Assembly (NCBI GenBank): GCA_965229115.1
Contig: CBDDIR010000003.1
Coordinates: 2,728,001 to 2,792,000, forward strand
Length of the DNA: 64,000 nt
Origin: UBA7672 sp965229115
Lineage (GTDB): Bacteria; Pseudomonadota; Alphaproteobacteria; Caulobacterales; Hyphomonadaceae
Reading direction: 5' to 3'
In this document: positions 23,508-34,798 of the stretch, piece by piece
Numbering within the stretch: the first letter of the stretch is position 1
Layout: the number at the start of each line of letters is the position of its first letter
Notes under the pieces: model-generated
Databases searched by the model: none
Told to the model about the DNA's origin: nothing
Seen by the model: the letters and a program-made list of their open reading frames with translations, nothing else
Made by a program: the position numbers and the translations under genes

Positions 23508-26129
23508 ATGGACTTTGAACGCTATACCGAGCGCGCCCGCGCAGCCGTACAAAGCGCCCAGACGAGCGCGCTTGCCGGCGGCCATCCGCAGATACTTCCC
23601 GAACACCTCGTCAAGGCGATGTTCAGCGACCGCGACAAGCTCGCGCTGAACCTCATCCGCGCTGCAGGCGGCGATCCCGACCTCGCGCAGCAGAACATCG
23701 ACAAGCTGATCGACGCACTGCCGAAATCCACAGGCGGCTCGCAGCCGGGCCTGAGCCAGGATCTGGCGCGCCTGTTCCAGCTTGCAGAAGAAGAAGCCAC
23801 CAAGGCGGGCGACGACTACGTCACCACCGAGCGCCTGCTGCTGGCCGTCACCAAGACCAAGGGCAAGGCCGCCGACGCGCTGAGCATCGCTGGCGCCACG
23901 ACCGGCGCGCTGGTGAAAGCCATCGCCGATCTCCGCAAGGGCCGCACCGCCGACACGGCGACGTCCGAGGAGAAATACGAAGCCCTCAAGAAATACGCCC
24001 GCGACCTCACCGAGGCGGCACGTAACGGCAAGCTCGATCCGGTCATCGGCCGTGACGAGGAAATCCGCCGCTGTATCCAGGTGCTGAGCCGCCGGACCAA
24101 GAACAACCCCGTCCTCATCGGTGAGCCCGGCGTGGGCAAGACCGCCATCGCGGAAGGCCTAGCCATCCGCATCGTCGATGGCGACGTGCCGGACAGCCTG
24201 AAAGAGAAAAGCCTCATGTCGCTCGACATGGGCGCGCTGATCGCTGGCGCGAAATTCCGCGGCGAGTTTGAAGAACGCCTGAAGTCCGTTCTCCAGGAAG
24301 TGACGCAAGCCGAGGGCCAGATCATCCTGTTCATCGATGAGATGCACACGCTGGTCGGCGCCGGTAAGGCCGATGGCGCGATGGATGCGTCCAACCTGCT
24401 CAAGCCCGCCCTTGCGCGCGGCGAGCTGCACTGCGTTGGCGCGACCACGCTCGAGGAATACCGCAAGCACGTCGAGAAGGACGCCGCCCTCGCCCGCCGC
24501 TTCCAGCCCGTCTTCGTAGGCGAGCCGACGGTCGAGGACACGATCTCGATCCTGCGCGGCCTGAAGGAGAAGTACGAAGTCCACCACGGCATCCGCATTT
24601 CGGACGCCGCGATTGTGGCCGCCGCGACGCTCTCCAACCGCTACATCACAGACCGCTTCCTGCCGGATAAAGCCATCGACCTGATGGACGAAGCCGCTTC
24701 GCGCCTGCGCATGGCTGTGGAGTCCAAGCCTGAAGAGCTGGACGAGGTGGACCGCCGCCTGATGCAGCTGCGTATCGAGGTGGAAGCGCTGAAGAAGGAG
24801 AAAGACGACGCCTCGCGCGATCGCCTGAAGCGCCGCGAAGCCGAGATCAAGGAACTGCAAGCGAAGTCCGACGAGATCACCTCTGCCTGGAAGGCCGAGA
24901 AGGATCGCCTCGCCGGCGGCACGCAGGCCAAGGAACGTCTCGATAAAGCCCGCGCAGAACTCGCCGACGCCGAGCGCCGCTCGGACTGGGCGCGTGCGGG
25001 CCAGATCAAGTATGGCGACATCCCCGCCCTCGAAAAGCTGATCACCGACGCCGAAGGCAAGGAAGATGGCGCTGCCGAAGGCAAGCCGCTGGTGAAAGAA
25101 GTGGTCGATGCCGAAGCCATCGCCGCCGTCGTCTCACGCTGGACGGGCATCCCCGTCGACAAGATGATGGAAGGCGAGCGCGAGAAGCTGCTGCAGATGG
25201 AAGACAAGCTGCGCCAGCGCGTTGTCGGCCAGGAGGAAGCGCTCGAGATCGTCTCCAATGCCGTCCGCCGCGGCCGCGCCGGCCTGCAGGACCCGAACAA
25301 GCCGATCGGCTCCTTCATGTTCGTCGGCCCCACCGGCGTCGGCAAGACCGAGCTGACCAAGGCGCTGGCCGAATTCCTGTTCGACGATGACAGCGCCGTG
25401 CTCCGCATCGATATGTCGGAGTATATGGAGAAACACGCCGTCAGCCGCCTGATCGGCGCGCCTCCCGGCTATGTCGGTTATGAAGAAGGCGGCGCGCTGA
25501 CCGAAGCCGTCCGCCGCCGCCCCTATCAGGTCATCCTGTTCGACGAGATCGAGAAGGCGCACCCGGACGTGTTCAACACGCTCCTGCAAGTGCTCGACGA
25601 TGGGCGTCTGACAGACGGCCAGGGCCGCACGGTGAACTTCAATAACACGGTCATCATCATGACCTCCAACCTCGGCGCCCACGCGCTGGCGGAGGACAAG
25701 TCAGAGGGTGAAATCTCGGGCCCTGCCCGCGATGCCGTGATGGAAGCGATCCGCGCGCACTTCCGTCCGGAATTCCTGAACCGCATCGACGAGATCGTCT
25801 TCTTCAAACGCCTCGGCCGTTCGGAAATCGACCGGATCGTGAGCGTCCAGATGAAGCGCCTCGAGAAGATCCTCGCCGACCGCCGCATCACCATCCAGCT
25901 CGACGAGCCGTCGATGCAGTGGTTGGCCGAGCGGGGCTACGACCCGGTCTATGGCGCCCGTCCGCTCAAGCGCGCGATCCAGAAGGAGCTGCAGGACCCC
26001 CTCGCCCGCCTCATCCTGGAAGGCCGCATCAATGACGGCGACGACGTCAAAGTCACGGTCGACAAGGAAACCGGCGTGCTCGCCCTCAATGGCGTGCCTG
26101 CACAGATGAAGCGCGCTGCGATGAACTAG
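23508..26129 (+). CDS. clpB: ATP-dependent chaperone ClpB
   Basis: An 873-residue disaggregase that works with DnaK to pull proteins out of aggregates. It has the Clp N-terminal domain (residues 1-145), NBD1 with Walker A GEPGVGKTA (~205) and Walker B ILFIDEMHTLVG, the coiled-coil middle domain (~405-525, rich in Lys/Glu/Arg), and NBD2 with GPTGVGKTEL (~605), ILFDEIEKAHPD and a C-terminal small domain. Length is normal for the family. The ATG at 23508 begins the conserved MDFERYTERAR and follows AAGGG. A heat-shock-type promoter lies ~110 bases upstream and a strong terminator follows. Confidence 0.97.
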   Translation: MDFERYTERARAAVQSAQTSALAGGHPQILPEHLVKAMFSDRDKLALNLIRAAGGDPDLAQQNIDKLIDALPKSTGGSQPGLSQDLARLFQLAEEEATKAGDDYVTTERLLLAVTKTKGKAADALSIAGATTGALVKAIADLRKGRTADTATSEEKYEALKKYARDLTEAARNGKLDPVIGRDEEIRRCIQVLSRRTKNNPVLIGEPGVGKTAIAEGLAIRIVDGDVPDSLKEKSLMSLDMGALIAGAKFRGEFEERLKSVLQEVTQAEGQIILFIDEMHTLVGAGKADGAMDASNLLKPALARGELHCVGATTLEEYRKHVEKDAALARRFQPVFVGEPTVEDTISILRGLKEKYEVHHGIRISDAAIVAAATLSNRYITDRFLPDKAIDLMDEAASRLRMAVESKPEELDEVDRRLMQLRIEVEALKKEKDDASRDRLKRREAEIKELQAKSDEITSAWKAEKDRLAGGTQAKERLDKARAELADAERRSDWARAGQIKYGDIPALEKLITDAEGKEDGAAEGKPLVKEVVDAEAIAAVVSRWTGIPVDKMMEGEREKLLQMEDKLRQRVVGQEEALEIVSNAVRRGRAGLQDPNKPIGSFMFVGPTGVGKTELTKALAEFLFDDDSAVLRIDMSEYMEKHAVSRLIGAPPGYVGYEEGGALTEAVRRRPYQVILFDEIEKAHPDVFNTLLQVLDDGRLTDGQGRTVNFNNTVIIMTSNLGAHALAEDKSEGEISGPARDAVMEAIRAHFRPEFLNRIDEIVFFKRLGRSEIDRIVSVQMKRLEKILADRRITIQLDEPSMQWLAERGYDPVYGARPLKRAIQKELQDPLARLILEGRINDGDDVKVTVDKETGVLALNGVPAQMKRAAMN

Positions 26130-26153
26130 CGGGCGCTAGCAAGCCCAAACAAC

Positions 26154-26188
26154 AACGCGCCGTGGTCATCCCACGGCGCGTTTTTCGT
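26154..26188. terminator. Bidirectional terminator between clpB and a TonB receptor gene
   Basis: ACGCGCCGTGG and CCCACGGCGCGT form a GC-rich hairpin followed by TTTTTCG on the plus strand. It is placed between convergent genes. Confidence 0.88.
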
Positions 26189-26204
26189 TTCCCGTCCGCC
26201 CGAA

Positions 26205-28970
26205 CTAGAAGTCCGCGCGCAGCCCGATGCTGATGCGGCGGCCCGAGAGCTCGTTCATCGTCGGGAAGGACGGGTGCATGGTGTAGCCCGTCGCCGCTTC
26301 GTCCGTGATGTTGATGCCCTTGATGCTGAGCTGCATGTTATCCGAGATGCGATAGCCGAACGAGATATCGAACTGGCCGTAAGCATCGCGCCAGATCGGA
26401 TACATCTCGTAGCCGATGCCTTCGACGTACGCGCCGCGATAGTTGTACGAGACGCGCGCGTCGAACGTGTCGTTCTCGTAGTACAGCGTCACGTTGTAGG
26501 TTTCGTCCGACAAGCCAACCGGCGGGGTCGGGATGCCGATGATCGACTGGCCAGTCAGCGAGCTGTCCAGCATCGTGTAGTTGGCGTTGATGCCGAAGCC
26601 TTCCATCGCCTCATTGAACATGCCGAACGGCAGGATGCCGACCACCTCGACGCCGCTCACATCATACGATCCCGACGCGTTCACCGGCTGGTACACGTCG
26701 AACTCGTAAACGCCGTCGATCGTGCCGTTGGCGTTGTATTTGGTGACGTTCGGCACCGTGCCCGTCAGCTGGCTGCGGACAACGCCCTCGATTTCCTTCC
26801 AGAAGTACGAAGCCGCCAGAAGGCCGCCATTCTCGAAGTACTTCTCGACGCCGACTTCCCACTGCTTGGCATAGGTGGGCTTCAGGTTGGGGTTGCCATC
26901 CGTGAAGCGGAAGGAGTTGAAGTTGGCCGTGCGCTTGTAAGCCAGGTCCGTCAGGGCCGGGCGCATCAGCGTTTCCGAAGCCGCGCCGCGCAGCAGCAGG
27001 CCGTCCATCACCTCGACGGTGAAGTTCAGGCTCGGCAGCGCTTTCTTGTAAGACCCCTCGCTCGAAATCGGGTTCGGCGTGTAGCCGGTCGTGCCGTTCG
27101 GGTTCTGCACCTGGTGATATCCCGACGAGTTCACGGTCGTGTCGACATAGCGAACGCCAGCATTCACATCGACCGGCACATAGCCCACGTCGAAGGCGAA
27201 GTCGGCCATGGCGTAGAGGCTCGTGACCTTCTCATCGACTTTATAATACTGGCTGACGTCGAACGGCGTCGAGAAGCCGGCATAGCGGAAAGTGCTGCGG
27301 GCATAGTCGTTGGACACCTGCCGCCAGTTGAGCGCGCGCGGCTGATAGCCGATGCCGCCAGCGATGTCGGTCACCCATTGCAGCTCGCTCTGGGCCAGCG
27401 TGCGGGTGTTGAGCCAGGCCGTGCTGCCCGCAGACGGACCCTGGATGTTGAGCGCGCCATAATTGCGCTCCTTCGACTTGTCCGTGTAGCGCGCGCCGAC
27501 TTCAATCGCGGCCAGCGCCGGAAGGAAGTCGAGACGCATGTCGTGGCGATAGCTGAGCTCGGCGGCGACCTTGTCGTCCGTGATGGCTTCGAGGGTCGTT
27601 TCATACGCTTCGAACAGATAGCTGTTCGGCGCATTATACATGTCGATCGTGGCGGGGTTGGCGCTCGGGATCGTCTCGCCGCCATTGGCGGTCCAGCGCG
27701 TGCGCGAGGGCGCGTAGGCCACGTGCTTCAGGTTGGCGAAGTCGATGGTCTTCTCCGCGCCCGAATAGCCGACCAGCGCGTTGAGCTTCCAGTCGTCGCC
27801 GCTCCAATCCATCTCGGCGCTGAGCTGGCTGTAGTCGGTCTCGCTGATGCGCTCCTTGCTGAGGAATTCGTGCTGGGTCGCGGTGTAGGAAACGTCGCGC
27901 AGCACGACCATGCCGAACTCCGACAGCGTGGTCTTGTCGTATTCGTGGATCGTCTCGAAGGTCGAGCGGCTGGAGGCGGAATAGCCGGCCGCATCGTACT
28001 CGTCCTCAGTCGCGTCATAGCTGCCCAGCATGGCGTCGAACGTCAGGCTGAAATTGCTGCTCGGCTTGTATTGCAGCGAGGCGGTCGCGCCCAGCTTGTC
28101 CTGATCGTTCAGATAGACACGGTCGCCGACCTTATCTTGGAAGATGATGCGGCCCGTTTCATCGCGGTTGGAGCGGTTCTGCACCACAACGCCTGCATCG
28201 CGCGCCAGCACGGCGGCGGCCTGGTTGCCGCGCGTGCCCGAGACTTCGAGGAAGCGGAAGCTGGGGCGGAAGTTGATGCCCGAGTTGGAGTCCGTGCGGT
28301 TCGTGCGGTTGGCCGTCGACAGCGACACCAGCGCACCCCAGTCGCCCCACGTGTTCGAGGCGAGGAAGGAGAAGCGCGGATCGGTTTCTTCGGAGATCGA
28401 GTTGTAGGCGCCCTCGGCCGAAGCAACCAGCTTGAGGCCGTCATAGTCGAACGGACGCGCCGTGGTGATTTCGACGGAGCCTGCGATACCGCCCTCTTCC
28501 TGCGCCGCAGTCGGCGACTTCATCACCGTCACCTGCTGGATGATTTCGGACGCGAAGATGTCGAACTCGACATCACGGCCGCCGCTGCCCGAGGCGGTGG
28601 CGAGGTCGTTGATGGTGACGTGCGTGAACTCCGAGGGAAGACCGCGCACCATGACGCGGCTGCCGAGGCCCTTGTTGCGGTCGATCACAACGCCCGGCAC
28701 GCGTTGCAGCGCTTCCGAAAGGTTCTGTTCCGGGAAGTTGGCAACGTCAGTGGCGACGATCGAGTCCGAGAAGGCGATCGTGTTTTCCTTGATGTCGACA
28801 GCCTTCTGAAGGCTGCGCGCATAGCTGCCGTTGATGACGACGACATCGCTGGTCTGCTCCGGCTGCGCCGCGGCGGGCGCCGGTGGAACCGTCTCCTGTG
28901 CGTTCGCAGGAAGCGCCATTGCAACGCTGATCGCCGACAGCGCCGTTGCAGATAGGATGTGTCGTTTCAT
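26205..28970 (-). CDS. TonB-dependent receptor (Xanthomonas/Caulobacter type)
   Basis: A 921-residue outer-membrane transporter. A signal peptide (MKRHILSATALSAISVAMAL, cleaved after ANA) is followed by a TonB-box-like stretch, a plug domain (NFPEQNLSEALQRVPGVVID, SRVMVRGLPSEFTHVTIND) and a 22-strand-type barrel ending in the usual terminal phenylalanine (SIGLRADF). This branch often imports oligosaccharides or other large nutrients, but the substrate cannot be read from sequence. The ATG at 28970 starts the signal peptide. It is divergent from a second TonB receptor gene 464 bases away. Confidence 0.92.
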   Translation of the reverse strand: MKRHILSATALSAISVAMALPANAQETVPPAPAAAQPEQTSDVVVINGSYARSLQKAVDIKENTIAFSDSIVATDVANFPEQNLSEALQRVPGVVIDRNKGLGSRVMVRGLPSEFTHVTINDLATASGSGGRDVEFDIFASEIIQQVTVMKSPTAAQEEGGIAGSVEITTARPFDYDGLKLVASAEGAYNSISEETDPRFSFLASNTWGDWGALVSLSTANRTNRTDSNSGINFRPSFRFLEVSGTRGNQAAAVLARDAGVVVQNRSNRDETGRIIFQDKVGDRVYLNDQDKLGATASLQYKPSSNFSLTFDAMLGSYDATEDEYDAAGYSASSRSTFETIHEYDKTTLSEFGMVVLRDVSYTATQHEFLSKERISETDYSQLSAEMDWSGDDWKLNALVGYSGAEKTIDFANLKHVAYAPSRTRWTANGGETIPSANPATIDMYNAPNSYLFEAYETTLEAITDDKVAAELSYRHDMRLDFLPALAAIEVGARYTDKSKERNYGALNIQGPSAGSTAWLNTRTLAQSELQWVTDIAGGIGYQPRALNWRQVSNDYARSTFRYAGFSTPFDVSQYYKVDEKVTSLYAMADFAFDVGYVPVDVNAGVRYVDTTVNSSGYHQVQNPNGTTGYTPNPISSEGSYKKALPSLNFTVEVMDGLLLRGAASETLMRPALTDLAYKRTANFNSFRFTDGNPNLKPTYAKQWEVGVEKYFENGGLLAASYFWKEIEGVVRSQLTGTVPNVTKYNANGTIDGVYEFDVYQPVNASGSYDVSGVEVVGILPFGMFNEAMEGFGINANYTMLDSSLTGQSIIGIPTPPVGLSDETYNVTLYYENDTFDARVSYNYRGAYVEGIGYEMYPIWRDAYGQFDISFGYRISDNMQLSIKGINITDEAATGYTMHPSFPTMNELSGRRISIGLRADF

Positions 28971-29434
28971 AGTCCTCGTCCCTCCGACGCCGTGCGCGTC
29001 AATCGGGCGAGGCTGGTAGGGGACGCGATGCGACGCGTTCAAACCAAAGTTTTATGAAACCGCGGCGACGCCTGCGCTGCAGCGGTAATCACCATTCTGC
29101 GGAGTGCGGCCACAGCGCAGCGAGCACGCAGCACGCGAGGAATCGCGATCACATTGCGTCGCTACGCGGAAGGGTCGTCGCTCGCGAAGTCGCGAGGCGA
29201 TCAATCGGTGATAATCTTGGCGATCGATTTAACCATCACGGCGCGACGCCGTTTCGCGTCGAGCACGAAGCGCGGCCTTCGCACACGCGAAATATGTCAC
29301 CAAACTGCCACAAGCATCCAAGAACCGGTGCCCCTGCCACAGGTTCTCGTTGCGTCATGCATTGCTCGGCGTGCCCCCGCAAACCAGCTTGTCCGGCACG
29401 GTCGCCCCTGATGGGCGCTAGAGGGACAATAAGA
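28971..29434. other. Intergenic region between two divergent TonB receptor genes
   Basis: About 460 bases with no credible gene. It must contain two divergent promoters, but no operator, riboswitch or repeat stands out. A few short CG-rich direct motifs (GCGACGC type) recur without clear order. Confidence 0.6.
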
Positions 29435-31924
29435 ATGTTTCGTACAATGAAGTCTGCCATCCTGGCTGGCGTTGCTGCGACTCCGCTACTGCTCGGCGTG
29501 GCTATGGCGCAACAGGCTGCTCAACCCGCCAGCGACGATGTCGTCATCGTCACCGGTACGCGCGTGCAAAACCGGTCAGCGCTGGATACCGCCGTGGCCG
29601 TCGACGTTATCCCGACCGCCGTGCTCGAAGCCGGCGGCGTCACCGAAGTGAACCAGGCGCTGTCGGTCGCGCTGCCCTCCTTCAACTTCCCGCGTCCCTC
29701 GCTGAACGACGGCACGGACACGATCCGTCCCGCCACGCTGCGCGGCCTCTCGCCTGACCAGACGCTCGTGCTCGTGAACTCCAAGCGCCGCCACGCGGCC
29801 TCGCTGGTCAACGTCAACGGCTCGATCGGCCGCGGCTCGTCGGCTGTCGACATGAACACCATCCCGACTGCCGGCGTGCAGGCTGTCGAAGTCCTGCGTG
29901 ACGGCGCCTCGGCACAGTACGGCTCGGACGCCATTGCGGGCGTCATCAACGTTCGCCTGCGTGAAGCCAACTCGGGCGGCAACATCACCGCCTCGTACGG
30001 CCAGCGCGAAACCAGCTACGACGTTCCGACCAACCCCTTCCCCACCAACCTCGGCCTTGCGCCCGCGCCGGGCACGCTCAGCCGTGACCGCAGCGACGGC
30101 CGCGTGCAGACCGTGTCGGGCTGGATCGGCCTGCCGCTGCTGACGGACGCGGGCTTCCTCACGCTGTCGGCCGAATACAAGAAGCAGGAACACACCGAGC
30201 GCGGCGGCTATGACACGCGCCAGCAGTACGCCTTCGTCAACGGCGCGCCGAACCCGAAAGAAGCCACCGCCCACCGCTGGAACGCCTGGTCTGGCGAACC
30301 GGAGATGGACCAGTACACCGTGATGGCCAACGCCGGTTATGATCTCGGCCAGGACGCCGAGCTCTATGGCTGGGCCGGTTACCAGAACCGCGAAGCTGTC
30401 TCCGCCGGCTTCTTCCGCCGTCCGCTCGACGACCGCAACATCTCGTCGATCTATCCCGACGGCTTCCTGCCGCTGATCAACCCGACCGTCACCGACTACT
30501 CGGGCGGCTTCGGCACGCGCTTCAAGCTGGCTGACTGGGACATGGATACGTCGCTGGTTTACGGCAAGAACAAGATGGAGTTCGACATCATCAACACGCT
30601 GAACCGCTCGATTGGACCTTCGTCCAAGAAGCAGTTCGACGCGGGTGGCTTCGAGTACGAACAGGTCGTCTACAACCTGTCGGGCGTGAAGCAGTATGAT
30701 GTGGGCTTCGCCACACCGCTGAACGTCGCCACGGGCGTCGAATTCCGCCGCGAGTTCTACGGCATCTTCGCCGGCGAGCCGGACAGCTGGCGCAATGGCG
30801 GCGTGCTCCTGAACGGCGCCCCGACGCCGTCCGGCGCGCAGGTCTTCCCGGGCTTCCGTCCGGCCAACGAAGTCGACACCAACCGCGACGCCATCGGCGT
30901 CTATGTCGACCTCGAGACCAACATCACCGACGCCCTGCTCGTCTCCGCCGCCGTGCGCGCCGAGGACTATTCGGACTTCGGCGACACGGTCACGGGCAAG
31001 CTCTCGGCCCGCTACGACTTCAACGACATGTTCGCCCTGCGCGGCTCGGTGCAGAACGGCTTCCGCGCGCCCTCGCTGCAGCAGCAGTTCTTCGCCACCA
31101 CGTCGACCAACTTCATCAACGGCGTGCCATTCGAGATCACGACCTTCCCGGTCTCCGATCCTGTGGCCGTCGCCCTGGGCGCCAAACCGCTCACGGCTGA
31201 AGAGTCGCTCAACTACTCCGTCGGCGCAGTCTTCCGCTTCGACGACATCAACATCACCGTCGACGGCTATCGCATCGACATCGACGACCGCATCGTGCTG
31301 TCGGAGAACCTGACGCAAGCCAACGTCCGCACCTACCTGCAGTCGCAGGGCTTCGTCGGCGTCGGCGGCGGCCGCTTCTTCATCAACGGTGTTGATACGG
31401 AAACGCAGGGCGTCGACATCGTCGCCAACTACTCCATGCCGGAAACCGACTTCGGCAAGTTCGGCTTCACCTTCGGCGCCAACTTCTCGAAAACCGACGT
31501 GACGCGCGTTCCGGCCATCCCGGTCCTCGCCACGCTCAACCCGGCTCCGGAACTGTTCAGCCGCGTCAATGTGCTGACGCTGGAAAAAGGCCAGCCCAAG
31601 GACAAGTTCACCTTCGGCGTGACCTGGGAAATGGGCGCCTTCAGCGCTGGCGCTCGCGCTATCCGCTACGGCGAGATCCTCGTGCCGGGCACGACCGCAG
31701 CGCTCGACTTCCAGATGTCGCCGAAAACGGCGCTGGACCTCGATGCGTCGTGGGCTCTGAACGACATGGTGAAGTTCACCGTCGGCGCAGACAACGTGTT
31801 CGACGAATACCCCGATGCGCTGACGCCGACCCTGAACGGCACCAACAACGTGCCCTTCTCGTCGACCTCGCCGCTCGGCTACTCCGGCCGCTTCGTCTAT
31901 GCCCGCGTGGGTGTCGACTTCTAA
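29435..31924 (+). CDS. TonB-dependent receptor
   Basis: An 829-residue outer-membrane transporter. It has a signal peptide (MFRTMKSAILAGVAATPLLL, cleaved after AMA), the plug domain with VTGTRVQNRSALDTAVAVDV, the segment VEVLRDGASAQYGSDAIAGV that marks the plug end, and a barrel ending FVYARVGVDF. It belongs to a different branch from the neighbouring receptor: the plug is of the siderophore/nutrient iron-complex type with the DGASAQYGSDAIAG signature. The start follows AGAGGGA. Substrate unknown. Confidence 0.92.
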   Translation: MFRTMKSAILAGVAATPLLLGVAMAQQAAQPASDDVVIVTGTRVQNRSALDTAVAVDVIPTAVLEAGGVTEVNQALSVALPSFNFPRPSLNDGTDTIRPATLRGLSPDQTLVLVNSKRRHAASLVNVNGSIGRGSSAVDMNTIPTAGVQAVEVLRDGASAQYGSDAIAGVINVRLREANSGGNITASYGQRETSYDVPTNPFPTNLGLAPAPGTLSRDRSDGRVQTVSGWIGLPLLTDAGFLTLSAEYKKQEHTERGGYDTRQQYAFVNGAPNPKEATAHRWNAWSGEPEMDQYTVMANAGYDLGQDAELYGWAGYQNREAVSAGFFRRPLDDRNISSIYPDGFLPLINPTVTDYSGGFGTRFKLADWDMDTSLVYGKNKMEFDIINTLNRSIGPSSKKQFDAGGFEYEQVVYNLSGVKQYDVGFATPLNVATGVEFRREFYGIFAGEPDSWRNGGVLLNGAPTPSGAQVFPGFRPANEVDTNRDAIGVYVDLETNITDALLVSAAVRAEDYSDFGDTVTGKLSARYDFNDMFALRGSVQNGFRAPSLQQQFFATTSTNFINGVPFEITTFPVSDPVAVALGAKPLTAEESLNYSVGAVFRFDDINITVDGYRIDIDDRIVLSENLTQANVRTYLQSQGFVGVGGGRFFINGVDTETQGVDIVANYSMPETDFGKFGFTFGANFSKTDVTRVPAIPVLATLNPAPELFSRVNVLTLEKGQPKDKFTFGVTWEMGAFSAGARAIRYGEILVPGTTAALDFQMSPKTALDLDASWALNDMVKFTVGADNVFDEYPDALTPTLNGTNNVPFSSTSPLGYSGRFVYARVGVDF

Positions 31925-31945
31925 GGCTGACGACAAACGAAACGC

Positions 31946-31985
31946 CGAAACGCGCCGGGTTCACCCCCGGCGCGTTTTGTTTTTC
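31946..31985 (+). terminator. Rho-independent terminator after the second TonB receptor gene
   Basis: ACGCGCCGGG / CCCGGCGCGT hairpin followed by TTTGTTTTT. Confidence 0.88.
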
Positions 31986-32299
31986 CGGTATGTTTGCGGC
32001 ATCCGCACACAAGCAATTCAGCCGGCTCGCTGGCGACGACAGGCCGCGGCCGCCCGCCCAGATGCCCTTTCCCGCTACGTCACAGCCGAACGCCTCCCTG
32101 CGCGGGGCAAAAAATCGCCTCTCTCCAAGGTTTTCGCACACGGACATTGCTTTCACGGCCGCGTGAACAGGCTACGCTGATGCGCGAAAGGCACACGTAG
32201 GGGCTTCTTCCCTCTCTCTGCCGCATGTGCGAATAGCGATGACTCGCGCTCGGGGGGGCTCGTGTTAGCGTAGTGGATCACAGCAAAGGCCCAGTCTGC
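31986..32299. other. Intergenic region upstream of the hydroxyacyl-CoA dehydrogenase gene
   Basis: About 310 bases with no credible gene. It should carry the promoter for the following three-gene set. No repeat of the families seen elsewhere in the window is present. Confidence 0.55.
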
Positions 32300-33178
<879 letters not shown>

Positions 33179-33228
33179 ATCTACACACTGACCAGAAGGA
33201 CCCGGCTGCACACCGGGGGACGTGACGC

Positions 33229-33915
33229 ATGGCCGTAGTCCTGATCACCGGCGCAAACCGTGGCATCGGCCTCGCGCTCGTGAAGGCCTATGCCAGCCGC
33301 CGCGACAAGGTCTATGCCGCAACCCGCGCAACCTCAGACCGCACCGAGCTCGACGCCTTCGCGCAGACACAGCCGAAATGGGTCGAGGTCATCGAGATGG
33401 ATGTGGCCGACCCGGCGGAGATCGGCCGCGCCCGCCGCAAGCTGGAAGCCGAACCCATCGACGTGCTCATCAACAATGCCGGCATCAGCGGGCCTGATCG
33501 GCAATCCGCCACCGACATGGATTATGATGGCCTCGCAGAAGCCTTCGGCATCAACACCATCGCGCCCCTGCGCGTCGCCAACGCCTTCCTGCCCAATGTG
33601 AAAGCCGCCAAGGGCAAGATCGTCACCCTGTCGAGCCAGATGGGCGCCACCGGCGCCTCGTCCGACAGCCTCGCCTATCGCGTCTCGAAGCAGGCAGTGA
33701 ACCGCCTGATGCGCGCGCTCGCGACAGAGCTGAAGCCGCAAGGCGTGCCCGTGCTGATCGTCCACCCCGGCTGGGTGAAGACCGACATGGGCGGCGAGAG
33801 CGCGCCGCTCGCGCCCGAAGAAAGCGCGAGCCAGATGCTCAAGCTGATCGACAAGTTCGATCTCGCTTCGACCGGCCGCTTCCTCGCCTGGAACGGCAAG
33901 GAGCTTGCGTGGTAA
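33229..33915 (+). CDS. Short-chain dehydrogenase/reductase
   Basis: A 228-residue SDR. The cofactor motif ITGANRGIGLAL is at residues 6-17, NNAGISG is near residue 83, and the catalytic Ser and YRVSK lie near residues 130 and 150. Its shape resembles the sniffer/carbonyl-reductase-like branch. Substrate unknown. The TAA stop overlaps the GTG start of the following membrane-protein gene. Confidence 0.83.
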   Translation: MAVVLITGANRGIGLALVKAYASRRDKVYAATRATSDRTELDAFAQTQPKWVEVIEMDVADPAEIGRARRKLEAEPIDVLINNAGISGPDRQSATDMDYDGLAEAFGINTIAPLRVANAFLPNVKAAKGKIVTLSSQMGATGASSDSLAYRVSKQAVNRLMRALATELKPQGVPVLIVHPGWVKTDMGGESAPLAPEESASQMLKLIDKFDLASTGRFLAWNGKELAW

Positions 33916-34601
33916 GTCCGCCGCGCAGCGCCAGTTCGCTGCGTGCCGGACTGTACTGGGCCTACGTCACTATCCTCGCCGCCGCGTCGATCTTCTGGCT
34001 GGCCATCGCCTCGCCGATCATCCGGCCCACGCTGCCGTCTAATCCGCAGAACATCTTCTTCTGCTTCTTCGCCGGCATCGCCATCGCAGACGCCGCCGCC
34101 CACGCCATCAGCGACGTGGCAGGCATCTGGAAGCCGCACGACCTCGGCCTCGCCTCCGCCCCGCGCCGCAAGTTCAGCGCCCGCCGGCTCTTCTTCACCG
34201 ACGTGAAGCGCCTCATCTCGCATCTCACCGCGCTGCCGATCATCGCGATGATGAGCTATTCCTACCAGCTGCTCTCACCCGCCATCGAAGCCCGCATCTT
34301 CGGGCCGGAAGCAGCCCAGGGCCTGCCGTTCTGGAACTTCGTCTCGCAGAGCATCATGGGCGGCGTCGACGTCTTCGGCTTCTTCCTCAGCCAGGACGCA
34401 AAGACATCCCTCCAGCAAACCCTCCACCTCGTCGAACTCCAACCGAAGAGCTTCGAAGCCGGCGCGATCCTGGCGGGCCTCAAACTCTACGGCGTCCTCA
34501 TCTTCATCTCGACGTTGAGGGTGCTAGGCGCGCCGGTGGTGATCCTGCGCACGTGGAATGCGAGCCGGAAGAAGCCGAAGAAGAAACCGACCAAGGCGTA
34601 A
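33909..34601 (+). CDS. Hypothetical membrane protein
   Basis: A 230-residue protein starting at a GTG that overlaps the end of the SDR gene, so translation is probably coupled. Hydrophobic segments lie around residues 12-35, 45-65, 100-118, 140-158 and 190-212, giving four or five membrane spans. The C-terminus is a lysine-rich cytoplasmic tail (RKKPKKKPTK). No family is recognised. Confidence 0.62.
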   Translation: MVSPPRSASSLRAGLYWAYVTILAAASIFWLAIASPIIRPTLPSNPQNIFFCFFAGIAIADAAAHAISDVAGIWKPHDLGLASAPRRKFSARRLFFTDVKRLISHLTALPIIAMMSYSYQLLSPAIEARIFGPEAAQGLPFWNFVSQSIMGGVDVFGFFLSQDAKTSLQQTLHLVELQPKSFEAGAILAGLKLYGVLIFISTLRVLGAPVVILRTWNASRKKPKKKPTKA

Positions 34602-34604
34602 GCA

Positions 34605-34728
34605 CGCGCTCGTCCTTCGACGGACGCGCACTTCGTGCGCTGCTCAGGATGAGCGCTACAGGTACGCTCGCAGTTTAGCGCTCATTCTGAGCAGCCGCGT
34701 AGCGGCGTCCGTCGAAGGACGAGCGCGT
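34605..34728. repeat. P1 composite palindrome, copy 4
   Basis: Full-length copy with intact arms, directly after a plus-strand gene and before a convergent minus-strand gene. Confidence 0.85.
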
Positions 34729-34746
34729 AGACGCCACCCAAAACAA

Positions 34747-34779
34747 AAGAGCCGGCCCAACAGGACCGGCTCTTTCAAA
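34747..34779 (-). terminator. Rho-independent terminator for the minus-strand secreted-protein gene
   Basis: GAGCCGGCC / GGACCGGCTC hairpin. Read on the minus strand it is followed by TTTTGTTTT. Confidence 0.82.
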
Positions 34780-34798
34780 CTCAGACCAGAGCTAAGCT

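Noticed and set aside
26274..28955. A long open frame opposite the first TonB receptor gene
   Set aside because: It mirrors the receptor codons, has no recognisable domain, and arises because high-GC genes leave the opposite strand open.
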